From: Manis javanica
Taxonomy: Eukaryota > Chordata > Mammalia > Pholidota > Manidae
Direction: 5' to 3'
Length of the DNA stretch: 64,000 nt
NCBI RefSeq assembly: GCF_040802235.1
Contig: NC_133158.1
Location: 155,074,401 to 155,138,400, forward strand
This document shows, in pieces, positions 35,646-48,695 of this stretch. Positions within the stretch are counted from its first letter, which is position 1; each line of letters starts with the position of its first letter. The notes under the pieces are model-generated. The model had not been told where the DNA came from and searched no databases. It saw nothing but the letters and a program-made list of their open reading frames with translations. Made by a program: the position numbers and the translations under genes.

Positions 35646-36249
35646 ACTCTGATTACATTTTTAAGGATACATTAAATTAAAATGGTGATAGAACATCTCT
35701 CTTTTTTTTAAACCACTATTACTTCCAAATAGCCCTGTAAAATCCTCTTAATTCTAATTCTAATTCTAATTTAAGTAATTAGGAATATAAATATAAATTA
35801 AGACAATGGGTGACATTTACTCCCTCAGATTCTAGCAATATAGAGAGCATGTATTACTTATATAGTTTGAGGTCTTAGGTATCCCGGAAAGGTACAAAAA
35901 TATTTTTTGAAATTAGTGTTACTTTCATAAGTTGTCTGAAAGTCTGGTTCTCCCCTGTTTGGAGCCATGTAAGCCCTGGGGTTTTATGTAATGCAACAAA
36001 GAGATAGAGATAGAAAAAGGACAAATATTAGACTTCTTGCCAACCCTATGCCTGGTGCTCCATCCAGACTTGATTTGATATAGAAAAATGCAAAAATGTA
36101 ACATGGTTAACATATTGAAGGTCTGCTATTCATAACTGTTATATCTTTAAACAAATGGTCTGAATGCATTGCTTATATTTTTATAAGATTCCTGAAATAA
36201 TTATGGTTAATATGTGCCAAGCACTATTTTAGACATTTTATGTTCAGTC
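35646..36249. other. intergenic, no gene seen
   Basis: Only a short tandem repeat, TTCTAA x4 (about 35747-35772), is notable. Confidence 0.5.
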
Positions 36250-36660
36250 TTTGCATTAATTTTTGCTGCATAATAAACAATGTCAAAATCTTGGGGGTTT
36301 ATAATAATAAACATTCATTTTCTCCCTTATAGGTCTGTGGATTGTCTGTGCCTCAGCTGGGCTCCAGGATTGGCTTCAGGCTGCGGGTTGGGCTCCCATT
36401 TGCTTTACCAGTGCCAGTAGTTCTCTGGGGCATGCTCTTTTTATTGCAGACCACAAAAATGTTAAGTAGGCAGCCAAACCACACAAACATACTTAAAACT
36501 TCTGTTTGCATCATACCTGCTGAAATTCCATCATCCCTCACCAATTCCGTGCCTAAGCCCAACAGCAGTAGGCTGGGATTATACTCCACCCACAGTGGGT
36601 GGTACTGCAAGGTCACGTGGGAAGGAGTGGGGATGTGTAACTTTATGAAGGAGTGAAGAA
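36250..36660 (-). mobile_element. LTR-like interspersed repeat
   Basis: Begins 'ttttgctgcataataaacaa' and continues 'gcctcagctgggctccagga', a text shared by many copies across mammalian genomes. I could not place it in a named family. The two overlapping open frames here (36342-36656 on plus, 36353-36616 on minus) are not genes. Confidence 0.4.
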
Positions 36661-36786
36661 TTAGGATCCATAATCCTTTATCTCATAATCCTCAAAGCAA
36701 TTGTGCAGATTGTTTATTATTAACTCCCCTCGTCCCCTGTTGTATTAAAAGTGCTCATAGCACTGCATTTTAGGGAAGAAGCCTTG

Positions 36787-37133
36787 TGTACTAGCTTGAG
36801 CTGCCATAACAAAATACCATAGACTGGGTGCTTACACAACAGAAATGTATTTCTCACAGTTTTGGAGGCTGGGAGCCTGAGGTGAGGGTGCCAGCAGGGC
36901 TGGGTTCTGGTGAGAGTTCTCTGTCTGGCTGGCCACCTTCTCACAGTGCCCCCACATGTAGGCAGAGCGAGGAAATAAGGTGTCTCCTAAGAGCACCAAT
37001 TCCCTCATGGGGGCCGACCCTACTGATCTTGTTTGAATGTAATTATCTACCGAAAGCACTGTCTCCAGTTCCAAAATGTTGGGGTTAGGATGTCATCATA
37101 TGAATTTAGGGGGACACAGTGCAGTCCATAGTG
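36787..37133 (-). mobile_element. MLT1-type MaLR LTR
   Basis: Reverse MLT1: 'gagctgccataacaaaatac', 'ctcacagttttggaggctgg', 'caattccctcatgggggccg' and a terminal 'acagtgcagtccatagtgcc'. Near full length. Confidence 0.85.
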
Positions 37134-38194
37134 CCTAGGGACTGTTTCCAGAATCCCTAGCCAGCAGAATTTTGGGTCAGATTCTGCTAATGAGAAACAC
37201 TTGAGATACTGAAAGTGGAAAATGAGGAGAAGGCCTTATTCTGCCAGGTGGGCAGGTAGAGGGCAAATGCAGTGAAGAGGTTTCCTTGGAGTTCTGGGCA
37301 TGTCTTTTCTAGTCACTTGCCTTGGGGCTTCTGACAGCTGTCCTGAGCGCAGTTCTTCTGTGATCCCTGGGAGCCAGTGGTGGTTGCCCATGACCTTTGC
37401 TCCCCCAGACCTTCCAGTATTTGAAAGCACTTGTCATATTTTATAGAATTTAAGATACCACTGATTGTGTTACTAAGAAAGAAAAAAAAGATACTAATGA
37501 ACGTTTCTTATCCTTAAGATTTTTATTCCATACTTTTAAAAAAGTACTCCTTTAGACTTATTTAAACAGATTTTAAAAGCACATATGACCGTTGTACATA
37601 CATAAAGATGCAAATACAAGAATGATAAATTCACTGTTATTTATAAAACAACTTCATATTCAGAACTTTGCTCTTGTGAATCATTTTTTACACTTAAAGG
37701 CCTCAGTGTGTGTGTTTTTCCACTTACCAGAAGGCATCAGGAGCATTGGTGATGGATCGTTTCTTGAAAGAGTGCTCTGTCATTATCTCTCGTCTTCCAA
37801 GCGCTAACAACTATTCTGCCAGCCTGGCTGGAGTTATCTTGATTTTATGTCAACTCATACGCCATTCCCAAAGAGTATTTAAATGGTTTGTGGATTCAAA
37901 GTGTGAGGATTTGCAGTGTTCAGTTGTGCTACTGGAAATGGTCACGAGGTTCTGCACTTCTCCGTGAGCTCATTGTTTACCTGTTTTAATGTACATTCCT
38001 GCATTCCATCAAGAACTAACCTGATTGATGAGTTTTGTAAGGTTCCTGGATATCTGTTCTGAAGACTTTCAGCTAGATCACTGGCAGTTCATCTATGTTT
38101 TTTGAACACATACTATAGTATCTTGAAGGAAGATCTCATTTTTGTATACCATTTTGAAATTTAAATTTATATTTAAAACGCATGGACTGTACAG
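37134..38194. other. intergenic, no gene seen
   Basis: No exon recognised. The overlapping plus frames at 37592-37967 have no family resemblance. Confidence 0.45.
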
Positions 38195-38415
38195 CAGTGA
38201 GAGGAAACCTTATGTAAATATGGACTTTGAGTGATAGAGATATGTTAATTTTGGTTAACTGATTGTAATAAATGTGTCACCCTGGTGTGAGATGTTGGTG
38301 CGGGAGGCTGTGGATGTCTTGGGGCAAAGGGGATATAGGAACTCTGTACTTTCTGCTCAGTTTTGCTATGAACCTAAAATTCCTCCAAAAAATTAAAGTC
38401 TATTAAAAAATTAAA
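38195..38415 (+). mobile_element. L1 3' end fragment
   Basis: Plus-strand L1M 3' terminus: 'gattgtaataaatgtgtcac', 'ttctgctcagttttgctatg', 'aacctaaaattcctccaaaa', ending in 'aattaaagtctattaaaaaa' (diverged poly(A) signal and tail). Confidence 0.75.
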
Positions 38416-39785
38416 TGTAACACTGCTGCTATTGGCAATATGCATGGCTTTACAGTTTTTTATAACCTGTGCATTTTTATAATGATCTTGATTTCTTTAG
38501 CACCGTTAGCTAAATAGTGTCACCATTGGATTTCTTTAGCATTTTCTATTTTCATAAACAAAATTTTATTAATTACCTCACATGTTGATAAATATAAATC
38601 AATCAAATTTATATTAATTTAATAGAAATTAAATAATTTATATTCACAGTCAGCAAAACATTTCTGACAATGACTTAGGGTCTTAAGGATAATCCTGAAT
38701 GGTGCATGAATTATTCACATGCAACTTTTCTTTCATCTCTCCTGGATGATTTGACAATTTCTCCTGGCTTCATTTCCCTCTTAGTTTGGGTTCTTCTAAA
38801 AGCAGAGCCTGAGACAGGGATGAGAATGCATAGACTGCATATTTAGAAAGTGATTTCTGGAAGCAGGTGACCTTCTAGGGGCATTAACTTCACCCCTGCT
38901 ATCTCCTATGCACCAGTTTCCAGGTTTCTCTGAGGTAGAAAAGGAGAGACACCCTTATTATTTAGAAAAAAAGAGAGAAAATAGTGATGAAGACAGAGAC
39001 ATGGCTACTGGGAAGCATTCTGTTGGTTTTTTTTTTTCCCTGTCACTTGCTGGGCCAAAGTGCATAAAGTTGAAACTTGCATGATCTTATGACATTTATT
39101 CTCCTAGCCTGTTTGCATTTCTGCCTTTAACAATTATTTGGGATGGATGCTATCTGTCTCTATCCCAAGTGTATCTACTTTACATTCTTCAGTTCTCTGT
39201 AAATGCTAATCAGCCCATAGCAAATTCATAATTTGGCAATTGCATGTAGAAGCCAGACCCTAGTGAGACTGGTTGACATGTGTTTATTTAGCAGAGCCTG
39301 TTCATGCCTCATCAAACTCACGCATGTTAGATTCTGGACTGTGGTCACTCCACTGAGGCGTTGCCCTCCCAAGAGGCCCTGCAGAAGCAGCCTTCCAGGA
39401 TTGGGCTTATCCTTTACTATGTCATAGATGTGGTAGGTACTGTGGGGGCAAAAAAAAGAAGTCCATGTAATGTGGCTGATTTCTGGGTGTATAGATGCAT
39501 GCTTAGGAGTACCACTGCATAAGAGCAGTTTAACAAAGTCAGTGCCTCAAACTCTGGAAGCAGTTGAGGGAAAGGAGGGCTTGTGTGGACTGGAACCTTT
39601 CAGAAAGGCTCAGGAGGGGGTGAGGTCCTAGCAATGAATTTGAATTGGGGGAGCAATATGATAAGGAACTCTAGAAAGCATTCTTTTTGACTTCTAGGGC
39701 TCCAAAGTAAATGCCATTTTAAAATGTGATCTTAGTCCTCTTTTGTCACCAAATTTCCTGGTAAGTTAGTTGAAGTTTATAGACT
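38416..39785. other. intergenic; one unnamed repeat fragment
   Basis: 38788-38990 ('ttctaaaagcagagcctgag' onward) looks like an old LTR-type repeat. A poly(T) run is at about 39028-39037. No gene seen. Confidence 0.4.
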
Positions 39786-40274
39786 TTAAAAACAGGCAAT
39801 TTGATTTGTGGGATTGAGGTTTGAATGTAGGTCCAAATGCTGTTTGCTGAGGAGGTAGTGACTGCCCTTTAGCAGTGACCTTGGAGAGAGGCTTTGTAGC
39901 TTAGTTGTGTATGGGAACTCAGTTTCTGAATGCCTGGTAACTTTGGGTAAGAGCCATAGATACGGTGGCACCCAGAAAGAGGAGAACCTGGTGGCTTGCT
40001 CTCTGGGACAGCCAGATACACTATGTATAGTCCAGGTATGGTCCAAGCCATTGTATCTCCTGTTCCGGAACTTGCTGGGGAAATTGCTGTCCCTGGCCTG
40101 GTGGATGATGCTGACCAGCTCTGGGTGGACCTGCATTGTGTGAGCCATGCTCACAGTCTTCTTCCTCGCTAGGGAAGAGATAAAACCATTGCTGTCCTGT
40201 GGGCTACAGTGGGATGGAGGCAGGAGTCTCCGGTGGCTGAGAGGAACATTAACTCTTTGTTTTAGATTACTCAT
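39786..40274 (-). other. 162-codon open frame, unrecognised
   Basis: An uninterrupted minus-strand frame with an ATG at 40272-40274. It is long for this AT-rich window. The product would be basic and Ser/Pro-rich, with no signal peptide, membrane segment or known motif. A 60-codon frame overlaps it on the same strand and a 78-codon frame on the other. I see no splice context or promoter. It could be a decayed repeat that has kept an open stretch. Coding function is unlikely. Confidence 0.25.
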
Positions 40275-40389
40275 TCCTTGTGAGGCTATGTTGTCTGTAA
40301 ACTCTCACTTTGTTAGATAGGAAACAGTTCACTTTCAGCTCCAGAGGCTTTGAATGATGTACTACAAAGATTTATGGTCACTTATGCTT

Positions 40390-40568
40390 GGGTCTCAGGC
40401 CTGGGTTCAAATCCTAATGCTGCCCTTCTGGTGAAAACTGTGGGTGATTCTTTTAGACTCTTTTGAGTCTTCGTTTCCTCCTTTATATGGTGGTTAATCA
40501 TACCTGAATCATAACATCATTGGGGGATTAAATAAAAATAATGATGTAAAGCACCTGGCACGGAGCTC
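40390..40568 (+). mobile_element. MIR SINE fragment
   Basis: Plus-strand MIR: 'cctgggttcaaatcctaatg', 'gtcttcgtttcctcctttat', 'ggggattaaataaaaataat', 'gtaaagcacctggcacggag'. Nearly full length. Confidence 0.8.
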
Positions 40569-41814
40569 CAAAAATTCAGTTCCTTTCTAACACAGCCTAC
40601 TATGTTAGTTATGATACCTGAAGTTAAAGCCTTAAAATCCAGTTTAAATATAATGAAAACAACCCCCCAGATATTAATGCATTATTTAAAAAAAGAAACA
40701 CCATGAGAAAAATCTTTAGATTTAAGCTGAGGAATTTTGAAGGTGGAATTATAATCTTATTTCCTAAATGCGTTTGTTTCCAATGACTATTTTATTCATT
40801 TTATATGGAAAAAATATGTCATGTAAAAGAGATAGCCTTGGTATAAAGGCATCTGATGAAATGCAGCTAATTAAACACATAATTTGGTACAGACTGTATA
40901 CCCAACATATTTTGGCACATAAAATATTTACTCTGATAGACTGAAGCTGTTACTCTGAACTGGGTCTGAGTTGTTATTGAGACTGAGTGTTTTTAATCTA
41001 GCAAACGATAATGACTTCATCACTTCTGACTTTGTGAGTCTGGTTTCAGCCTGGAATGAGATTTTATTGCTGTGCTTTCAGCTTTCGCTAAGAGTGCTTG
41101 ATAGACTACCACTGCTAAGATCCTGTTTTTGAAAAGAATATTAAATACTTGTTAATTTATATTCAAAACTCTAAATCCATACTAAACGTAAGCAAGTCTC
41201 CTAATTATGGATTTTCCCCCTATTTTCAGTTTTATGTGAAAGCCAAGAATTTGAACAGCACAAAAAGTAGATCAGCTCTAAGTTATTTTTTTCAAAGTGC
41301 TTTGGTGTTTTGGTTTCTGCCTTCCCCACTTCCTGAAGCATTCATATTAGAAAAAAGGTATAGTTTTGGTCATGTTCTAAGCAGGTGTATTTTGAGGAAA
41401 AAACCCAACTCCAAACCCGTACTTTAAGAAAGCTCTGTTTGGGTTTATTTCAGTTTCAAGTTCACTTCGTGTATTTAAGTTTACTTCTAGAGTTGCAAGT
41501 TTTACTTTAGTTCAGCTTTCCTTTACTAAGTCTCTGGTCACCTTCTAGAGTTTCTGGGCTTCAGATCTGTGACCTTTCAAATTAGGGGTATGGAATGAGA
41601 ATTTGCTAATGTTAACTGAAGCTCAAGATTGTACCTTTTCTCTGGCTGTAAGCATCTCAGGCCCTGTAGGATAGCCTGTCAGCGCCGACTGGTTCGGTTA
41701 GTCTGGGGTATGTGGGGGTGCTGGGAGTCTGCGTTACCAGCAGGCTCTCAGCTGATGCCAAGGCTGCTGGTCTGATGACCACACCGAGTAGAAAGAGAGT
41801 AGAAACACATTTTA
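40569..41814. other. intergenic, no gene seen
   Basis: Nothing recognised on either strand. Confidence 0.5.
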
Positions 41815-42060
41815 AGATTTGACTGCCTGGGTTTGAGTGCCTGGTCTGCTATTTATTTAGCTCTGTGCTTGAGTAGGGCATTTAGCTGCTCTGTGCCTCC
41901 ATTTTGGCATCTGTCAAAATGGGAGTGATTAAAATAGCATTTAGCTTAGAGCTAAAGGCTCTTAGGGCTAGGGTTCATTTAAAGAATAACTGATGTAATC
42001 CATGTAAAGCATTTAACATATAATAGCAAAGTGATGGCTACTAATAAATATTAATATATA
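41815..42060 (+). mobile_element. MIR SINE
   Basis: Plus-strand MIR: 'gactgcctgggtttgagtgc', 'tgctctgtgcctccattttg', 'gtaaagcatttaacatataa', with an internal insertion of about 40 bp. Confidence 0.7.
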
Positions 42061-42269
42061 TTTAATCTGGTAAAAATCATTCTACAAAATTGAAAGGAGA
42101 AAGGAAGAAGTCCTCATATTTATTTTTGCTTGAGAAACATTTCAGTGCAACTTGGTGACCATTCATCCGAGTTTTCTTAGGACTGTCTTGGTTTTAGCCT
42201 GTGAAGTCTCGAGTCCTGGGAAACCACTCACTTGTGAGCAAACTTGAATGTTGGTTGCTCTTATGTTTT
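42061..42269. other. intergenic, no gene seen
   Basis: Nothing recognised. Confidence 0.4.
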
Positions 42270-42400
42270 ATATAGTTCATTTAAAATCTTCACAATAATC
42301 TCATGACACAGGTGCCATTACCTGAATTTCACAGATGAGCCATGGCTAGTCAGTGGTGAAGCCCCTATTTAAACCTGCCTTTGAGTAACTTCACAATCCC
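42270..42400 (-). mobile_element. MIR SINE fragment
   Basis: Minus-strand MIR: 'ttcacaataatctcatgaca', then 'cctgaatttcacagatgagc', then 'cagtggtgaagcccctattt'. Confidence 0.6.
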
Positions 42401-43699
42401 TGCATGCATCATTGCATCTGCTGTATACCCAAATGTGTTTCCTGTGTTCTTACGTAGTCTTTTCAAATGTGTATTAGAAGCATATTTGGTTTAGAATAAG
42501 GTAAAGGAATAAAAGATCTTTACCCTCCATAAGATGATGAAAAATCAGTAGGTCATAGGAGTATACTGGGCATGCCGGAAACATGAGGTTACCCTTGTCC
42601 GAGGTCTGAGAAAAGGTGACTCATCTTTGAGATGACATTTGCTTTCTCATTTTGAAAGCTTGCTTTTTTGTAGACGAGATGAAATGGACAGTTGGGTTAA
42701 GATGAGGCTTAGAGGTAGAATATTTAAATAATGCTGGGAGAGGATGGGAGTATGGGGAAGAAGCTGGGGAAAAATCTGATTTTATTACTTTTTATGCCGT
42801 GACCCTTTTCTTTCTAATATTCTTCCAAAACAGTGAGACACATGTTTCTTACCTTTCTTAATTTCTCTGACTTTAAAAAAAATTAATTGGAGAAGATATG
42901 ATTGAGATTTGTCAAGTGGCAACATCAAGGGATGCCGGAACATAGGAAGGTCTTCAGATTATCATTAGCCTATCTGGGCTTTTTATGTAACAACCAGAGT
43001 CCCATATCTGCTGGAAACCTCCCCTTAGTCTTCATGAAACAAATGTTGTTAACTCCCAAAATACCTGCAAACACTTCCAACAGAATTTGCTCAGTTTTAC
43101 TATTAAGAAAGCTGCTGCTTATTGCCAAAGGAATTTTTGAGATGGTTTTCAAACCAGAGTTTTCTTAGTTGGATGTAGCCATAGTGAATTTGGGTGTTGG
43201 CAGAAATCATATTTTTTTTGTTCTAAAAATGGATTTGGATATGACATTTAACATAAAAACTTATAACATTTCAAAATTCAATAAATTGGTAAATAACATA
43301 AATAACATTTATAAGTAAAATAATAAATATAAAAAGTGAATTCCAATTATCTCAAAAATCTGTTGAATTAGCAAAATTTCAAAGCAGAGACCCTTCATTA
43401 TAGTTATTTATTTATGTTTAAAACTGTTTTAATGTGTAATGGTTTTGAAATATGTAAATCTGTGTTCAAATGCTTGCTTTGGTATATACAAACAGTCTTA
43501 TAGAAGATAGAAATTAAATGAAAATATCCCTATTTCATCGATTTGATTTGCATACAATTTTAATTGAAGATAAATCTTATGAATAAATGACTTGTAAATA
43601 AACAGTGATCAATAAAGATCACTGAAATTATTGAAAAAAGAGAAAAAAGACCATCTTTGAAAAATAGAAGGAAAATTTATAATTACACTCTATCAGTGG
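42401..43699. other. intergenic, no gene seen
   Basis: No exon seen. The overlapping frames at 42902-43168 have no family resemblance. 43255-43400 is A/T-rich low complexity. Confidence 0.45.
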
Positions 43700-44140
43700 T
43701 TCTGTTATGGGCTGAGTTTGTTGCCCTCAGCTCTTGTCCCCACTGCAACAAGGAATTAAAAGGCAGAGATGCAACAGCAAAGCAGAGCGAAGTTTGATTT
43801 GAATACCCCAAGGGAGGAGTGGTCCAAAGTCAAGGTAGACAAAGGCCTAGAACTTTTAGGGGAAGGGTCTATTTATCATGACCTCGCCCAGAGGCACCTT
43901 GATTGACAGGGTGAGGTCATTTGATTGGCAGTTCTAGTTATACACCCATCCTCTTGATGCACGCGTCTTTTCCCAAAATGCAAACAGAAAAGCCCGTGGT
44001 GGTGGGGAAGCAAATCCATAATTTTATTTTGATGAGATTATGATGAGTTGTGGTTTGGGTGGTTCTTAGTTTTGTTTGATGATTTTGCCCAATTGCACCA
44101 GCATTGGGACAGCATTGACACCAGGTTGGCCTGGTTCCAG
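43700..44140. mobile_element. possible LTR fragment
   Basis: GC content and wording ('aggcagagatgcaacagcaa', 'gaggagtggtccaaagtcaa') resemble retroviral LTRs of mammals, probably in reverse orientation. I could not find clean TG...CA termini or a target duplication. Tentative. Confidence 0.3.
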
Positions 44141-44144
44141 TAGT

Positions 44145-44335
44145 CCGGCTACAGTACTTCAAGTGTGGTTCCTGGACCAGCAGCATCAGCTTACCTGAGA
44201 ACTTGTTAAAAATAAAAATTTTGGCATCCACCCCAGACCTGTTGTTTCAGAAACTCTGAGGGGTCCCAGCATCTGTACTTTAATGAGCTTCCCAGTGACT
44301 CCCAAACACTTTTAAGTGTGAGAATCCCATCTAGA
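44145..44335 (-). mobile_element. MER5A DNA transposon (hAT-Charlie)
   Basis: Clear MER5A: 'caagtgtggttcctggacca', 'gcagcatcagcttacctgag', 'ccaccccagacctgttgttt', 'cagaaactctgaggggtccc', 'aaacacttttaagtgtgaga'. Near full length. Confidence 0.85.
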
Positions 44336-44469
44336 CCATCCAAAAGAGTGTCCATTGGGTCATTGTGCCGATATACCTTTAGCAAGGTTTGAGAATTAGA
44401 ACCCAAATTGATGACTCACAAATTAGATAACCTCTTTCTCTTTCTGCCTTCTGGAGAAGTGATGACTGT

Positions 44470-44665
44470 TGGATAGTGTGGTGTAATGAAAGGAGTTTGA
44501 ATTTTGAAGTGTGAAGATGCAGTTTCAATTTGCAACTTTATACAAGCAGCTCCCTTAAGTACTTTGAACTATGGTTTCTAATATCTATAAAATGGGGATA
44601 ATTATAGGCTCCCCACAACTCAGTCTCATAGAGTTGCTGTGATCAAATGCAGAAATGCACAGGAG
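44470..44665 (+). mobile_element. MIR SINE fragment
   Basis: Plus-strand MIR: 'agtgtggtgtaatgaaagga' at the left, 'tctataaaatggggataatt' in the core, 'catagagttgctgtgatcaa' at the right. Confidence 0.75.
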
Positions 44666-45835
44666 AGCAATTTTTAAATTATACCATGGTATGCAAATGT
44701 TACTTTTCATATGATTGTTGCTGCCAGTATAATTGCGATTCTTAAAACTTTCCCCTCTCACCTCCCCCCTTTGCACCATTAAAATGTAATTATCTCTTGA
44801 AATTTAAGTTTCGTAAAGCCAGAGATTTTCAAAAAAAGAAATTGGAGAATTTTTAAATAAGAAAAGAAATCAGAGTTCTTGTAATTTCCTTTATATATGA
44901 AATGATACATATGGATTTTTTTCTTTGTTTCATGAACGGTCTTTTAAGCCTTTAATCCACAGTGTAAAATGTATCCGTAGCACACTTCAGTGATACCATG
45001 GCAATAATAATGCATTTGGAACATTAAGTGTCAAATTTCCCTCACATATTTCAAAAATTGTCTTACATTTTTCTGGTTTTACCTCTCTTGACACTAGTGA
45101 ACTTAAGGCTTGTAATTGAAGGATAAGTGAGCCAAAAAGCAGTTCAAATGGTAATATATCCATTTCAATCCCTATTTTCTGGATGGAGACCTTTTATGCT
45201 AAGTTCATGTGAGAGTAAATTTTTATGACAAAATTATAACCTTCAGATAGATGTTACTCAGGCAGGCTGAAATCTGTCCTAGTATAATGGATTTTGTGAC
45301 AACGAAATGTAAGAGAGTCTCCCAAAAGCTTTGCCTAAGGAATTTCTGACAGTAGCCTATATGCTGCCAAAATTTTCAAGATGCCATTATGACTCATTTC
45401 TATTCAGAAAAATGGCTTGGTATTTTAATCATGAAATACAGTTGTGGTGAAAAGGAGAAAGAAGTGTAATCTTCTGTTGCCATGTACTGAGATTAGCTGC
45501 ATAATTTAGTAAACATTGGTGCTTTTAATGTGATGTTACATAATAAAACCTTCCAATTTGGATGGTTGCTTGTATTTGTTACTCCAAATTTGAGTTCTAC
45601 ACGTAATTTTCTGTGTGTCTCTAGTTGAGTGAAAAGGAGATATCCTCTGCAACCAGAGGTAATCTGAATTTAATATAATTCCCTGTAAGTTCTTTCTTCT
45701 CTAAGGAATAGAATATTGCTTCCCCCATTACATTGGGTTAATTTTTTTGAGGCAAAATATGTAAAGTTGCCTCAAAATATTTATTACCTGTGTAATATCA
45801 CAGCATCTATAAGAGCCTCATATTTTTTCTTTTTT
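44666..45835. other. intergenic, no gene seen
   Basis: AT-rich. Nothing recognised on either strand. Confidence 0.5.
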
Positions 45836-46560
45836 CCCCCAGCTTTATTGAGATATAATTGATAAAAACATTGGGTAAGTTGAAGGTGTACAACTTGCTG
45901 ATCTGATACACATATATATTATGAAATGATTACTATAGTAGATTTAGTTAACACCTCCATCACCTCATGAAATTACCTTGTGTGTGTGTGTGCACACGCG
46001 CACAAGTGCATTTGTGTGGTAAGAACTTTTAAGATTTACCTTCTTAGGAACTTTCAAGTGGATGATACAGAATTGTTAATAGTAGTCACCATGCTGTACA
46101 TCAGATCCCCATAACTTACTCATTTTATAGCTGGAAGTTTGTACCTTTTGAGCAGTATTGTGCCCTCCAGCCCCTGGCAACCACTATTGTACTCTCTTTC
46201 TCCAAAAAGTGAGTTTGGCTTTTTCAGATTCCACATGTAAGTGATATTACATAGTATATCTTTCTCTGTCTTATTTCATTTAGTATAATGCCCTCACAGA
46301 CCATCCATGTTGTCACAAATGGCAGGACTTCCTTTTTTCTCATGGCTGAATAATATTCATATATATATATATAGACAGAATTTCTTTATTCATTCATCCA
46401 CCTGTGGACGCTTAGGTTTCGTCCGTGTCTCAGCATTATGATTAATGCTGCAGTGAACATGGCAGTGCAGGTATCTCTTTGAGATCCTGATTTCATTTTT
46501 TTGAGCTGTATACCAAGAAGTGGTATTACTAGATCATATAGTAGTTCTGTTTCATTTATT
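45836..46560 (-). mobile_element. 5'-truncated L1M, 3' UTR and ORF2 end
   Basis: Reverse L1 3' end: 'cccagctttattgagatata', 'aattgataaaaacattgggt', 'gtgatgataca..gaattgtta' region, 'cctggcaaccactattgtac', 'catggctgaataatattcat' and 'accaagaagtggtattacta'. It contains a GT/CA dinucleotide tract (45980-46003) and a TA run (46359-46371). Confidence 0.75.
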
Positions 46561-47874
46561 GTTGTTGCAGGGTCGGGGGAGATACAAATGAAGGACGTCT
46601 TGTTTGGTCATCTTGTTTATGTTGCTTCTCCATATCTATATTTGGACAAGCACCAGTTCAGATGCAAATCAACTGGGGAGTCTTGTAGGGAGCCCTTGTA
46701 GAGCACAGAAGCATTCAGGCCATGTATTATAAAAAAAAATGGTCAGACTTTAGTCATTTTGCAAAATTTTAGGGTACTTAATTTTCTTGTTTTTGATAAT
46801 TAGAAATGTCTTATATTTTTCAGTCACCTAAAAAGTGTTTTATATTTATATTTCTGGATATTGTTAAAAAAACAAATTAAAAATACAGTAACGAATGATA
46901 GCAAGAAAGAAGTGAGTTACTGTACAAACTCTGAGATCCCTGAGTTGGAGTTAATTTTTAATTTTTATGCGTGCAAATTTTTTTTAAGTATGTTGAATTT
47001 TGTTTTCAGTTGTGTTTAAACTTTTGAGGATCATTATTCTTTAGTTTGTAACAATCTGATGGTTACTTTGCATGCAGGAAAATGTACATATGCACACGCA
47101 CACTTACTTTGTATCCAATCATAGCAGAACCTTGGGGAAAAACCACGCTTGAGAGCAGCAATTGTGCCATTGTTTCTGTACCGCCTACCACCTACTTCAG
47201 TTAGGAGCTTCATGAGCCAACTCTCTTTAAGGTAAGTGTACTTTGTCCCAAATACAAGCAAAATGGAAATCAGTGACTTATTTTGGTGAGCATCTATTAT
47301 CTCAAATCCTAACAGGAATCTAGGAGATAAGCAGGGCAGACAAAGGATGGTTGTGTCTTGCTGGATAACATTCAGTGGTAGATTCTGGATTCTAACCTAA
47401 ACCTCTTGATTTCCAGTCCTGCAATTTTATATATCACCACATCACACTCTAAATATTTCCATCCAGGACACACATGGATTGTTATACCAACTGTCAGGAG
47501 CCCAGGCTGCTGCTGTCATATTTTTTGCTTTGGTTCTCAAGAGCATATTATGATTGAATATGGTTGCCTAGCACCAGTCATTGCAATTTATTCCAGCCAA
47601 AAAGAAAAAGAGAGGAATGGAAAAGAAGGACCAAAGTGTGTTTGCCAGAGGTCTTTGAGTTTAGCTTTCTCGATTTTGCCATGTGATGTTTCTCTCTTGC
47701 AACCCACCGGCCAGAACAATCTGAGAGACACCTCTATTTAAATGGTTGGAATTGGCCTTTATTTGAGTGACCATGTGCCTGGTTCAAAATTAGGAGACCC
47801 ATTACTAGGGAAGAGGGGAGAATAGATTTTGGGGAAAAGCTAATAGTTTCTAAGGTCAGGCACAGTTTCTGGAC
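46561..47874. other. intergenic, no gene seen
   Basis: Nothing recognised on either strand. Confidence 0.5.
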
Positions 47875-47887
47875 TCCATTGCTTCTT

Positions 47888-48682
47888 TTTATTTATTTAT
47901 TTATTTAAGTATACTTGATATACAATTTTATATTGATTTCTAGTATACAACACAGTGGTTCCACAATTACTCATATTATTAAATCCTCACCCACCAGTGC
48001 AGTTACACAGGAAGATGTTACAGAATCATTGGCTATATTCTCCATGCTGTACTACCCTCCCCATGACCAACTATACTATAACTGAGAGTTTTTGTGCCCC
48101 TTTTCCCCCCTTTCCCTCTCCACCACCCACCCCAATCCCTCCCTGATGGTAACCACCAGTCACTTCTCAGCATCTATGAGTCTACTGCTGTTTTGTTTTT
48201 AGATTCCACAAATAAGTGAAATCATGTGGTATTTGTCTTTCTCTGCCTGGCTTTTTTCACTCAGCATAATACCCTCTAGATCCATGTTCTTGCAAATGGC
48301 AGGATTTCTTTTCTTTTTAGGGCTGAATAACATTGTGTATATGTACCACATCTTCTTTATCTATTCATCTACTGATGGACACTTAGGTTGCTTCCATATC
48401 TTGACTATTGTAAATAATGCAGCAATAAACATAGGGGTGCATATATCTTTTCAAATCAGGAATTTTGTTTCCTTTGGGAAAATTTCTGAAAGTGGAATTA
48501 CTGGATAGTATGGTATTTCTATTTCTTAGTTTTTTGAGGGACCTCCATACTGCTTTCCATATTAGCAGCACCAATTGCATTCCCACCAACAGTGTAGGAG
48601 GGTTCCCTTTTTCCACATACTGCCCAACACGTGTTATTTCTTGTCTTTTGGTTGGTGGCCATTCTAAGTGGTGTGAGGTGAT
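47888..48682 (-). mobile_element. 5'-truncated L1 with target duplication
   Basis: A 795-bp minus-strand L1 3' end. It starts with an ATTT-rich tail (47888-47910), then the 3' UTR, then the ORF2 C-terminus on the minus strand at 48383-48707 ('QWNHLTPLRMATNQKT'). It is flanked by a 13-bp duplication, TCCATTGCTTCTT, at 47875-47887 and 48683-48695. Confidence 0.85.
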
Positions 48683-48695
48683 TCCATTGCTTCTT

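Noticed and set aside
47406..48146. Plus-strand frames of 111 and 63 codons
   Set aside because: The right one is antisense to an L1 3' UTR. The left one has no domain or exon context.
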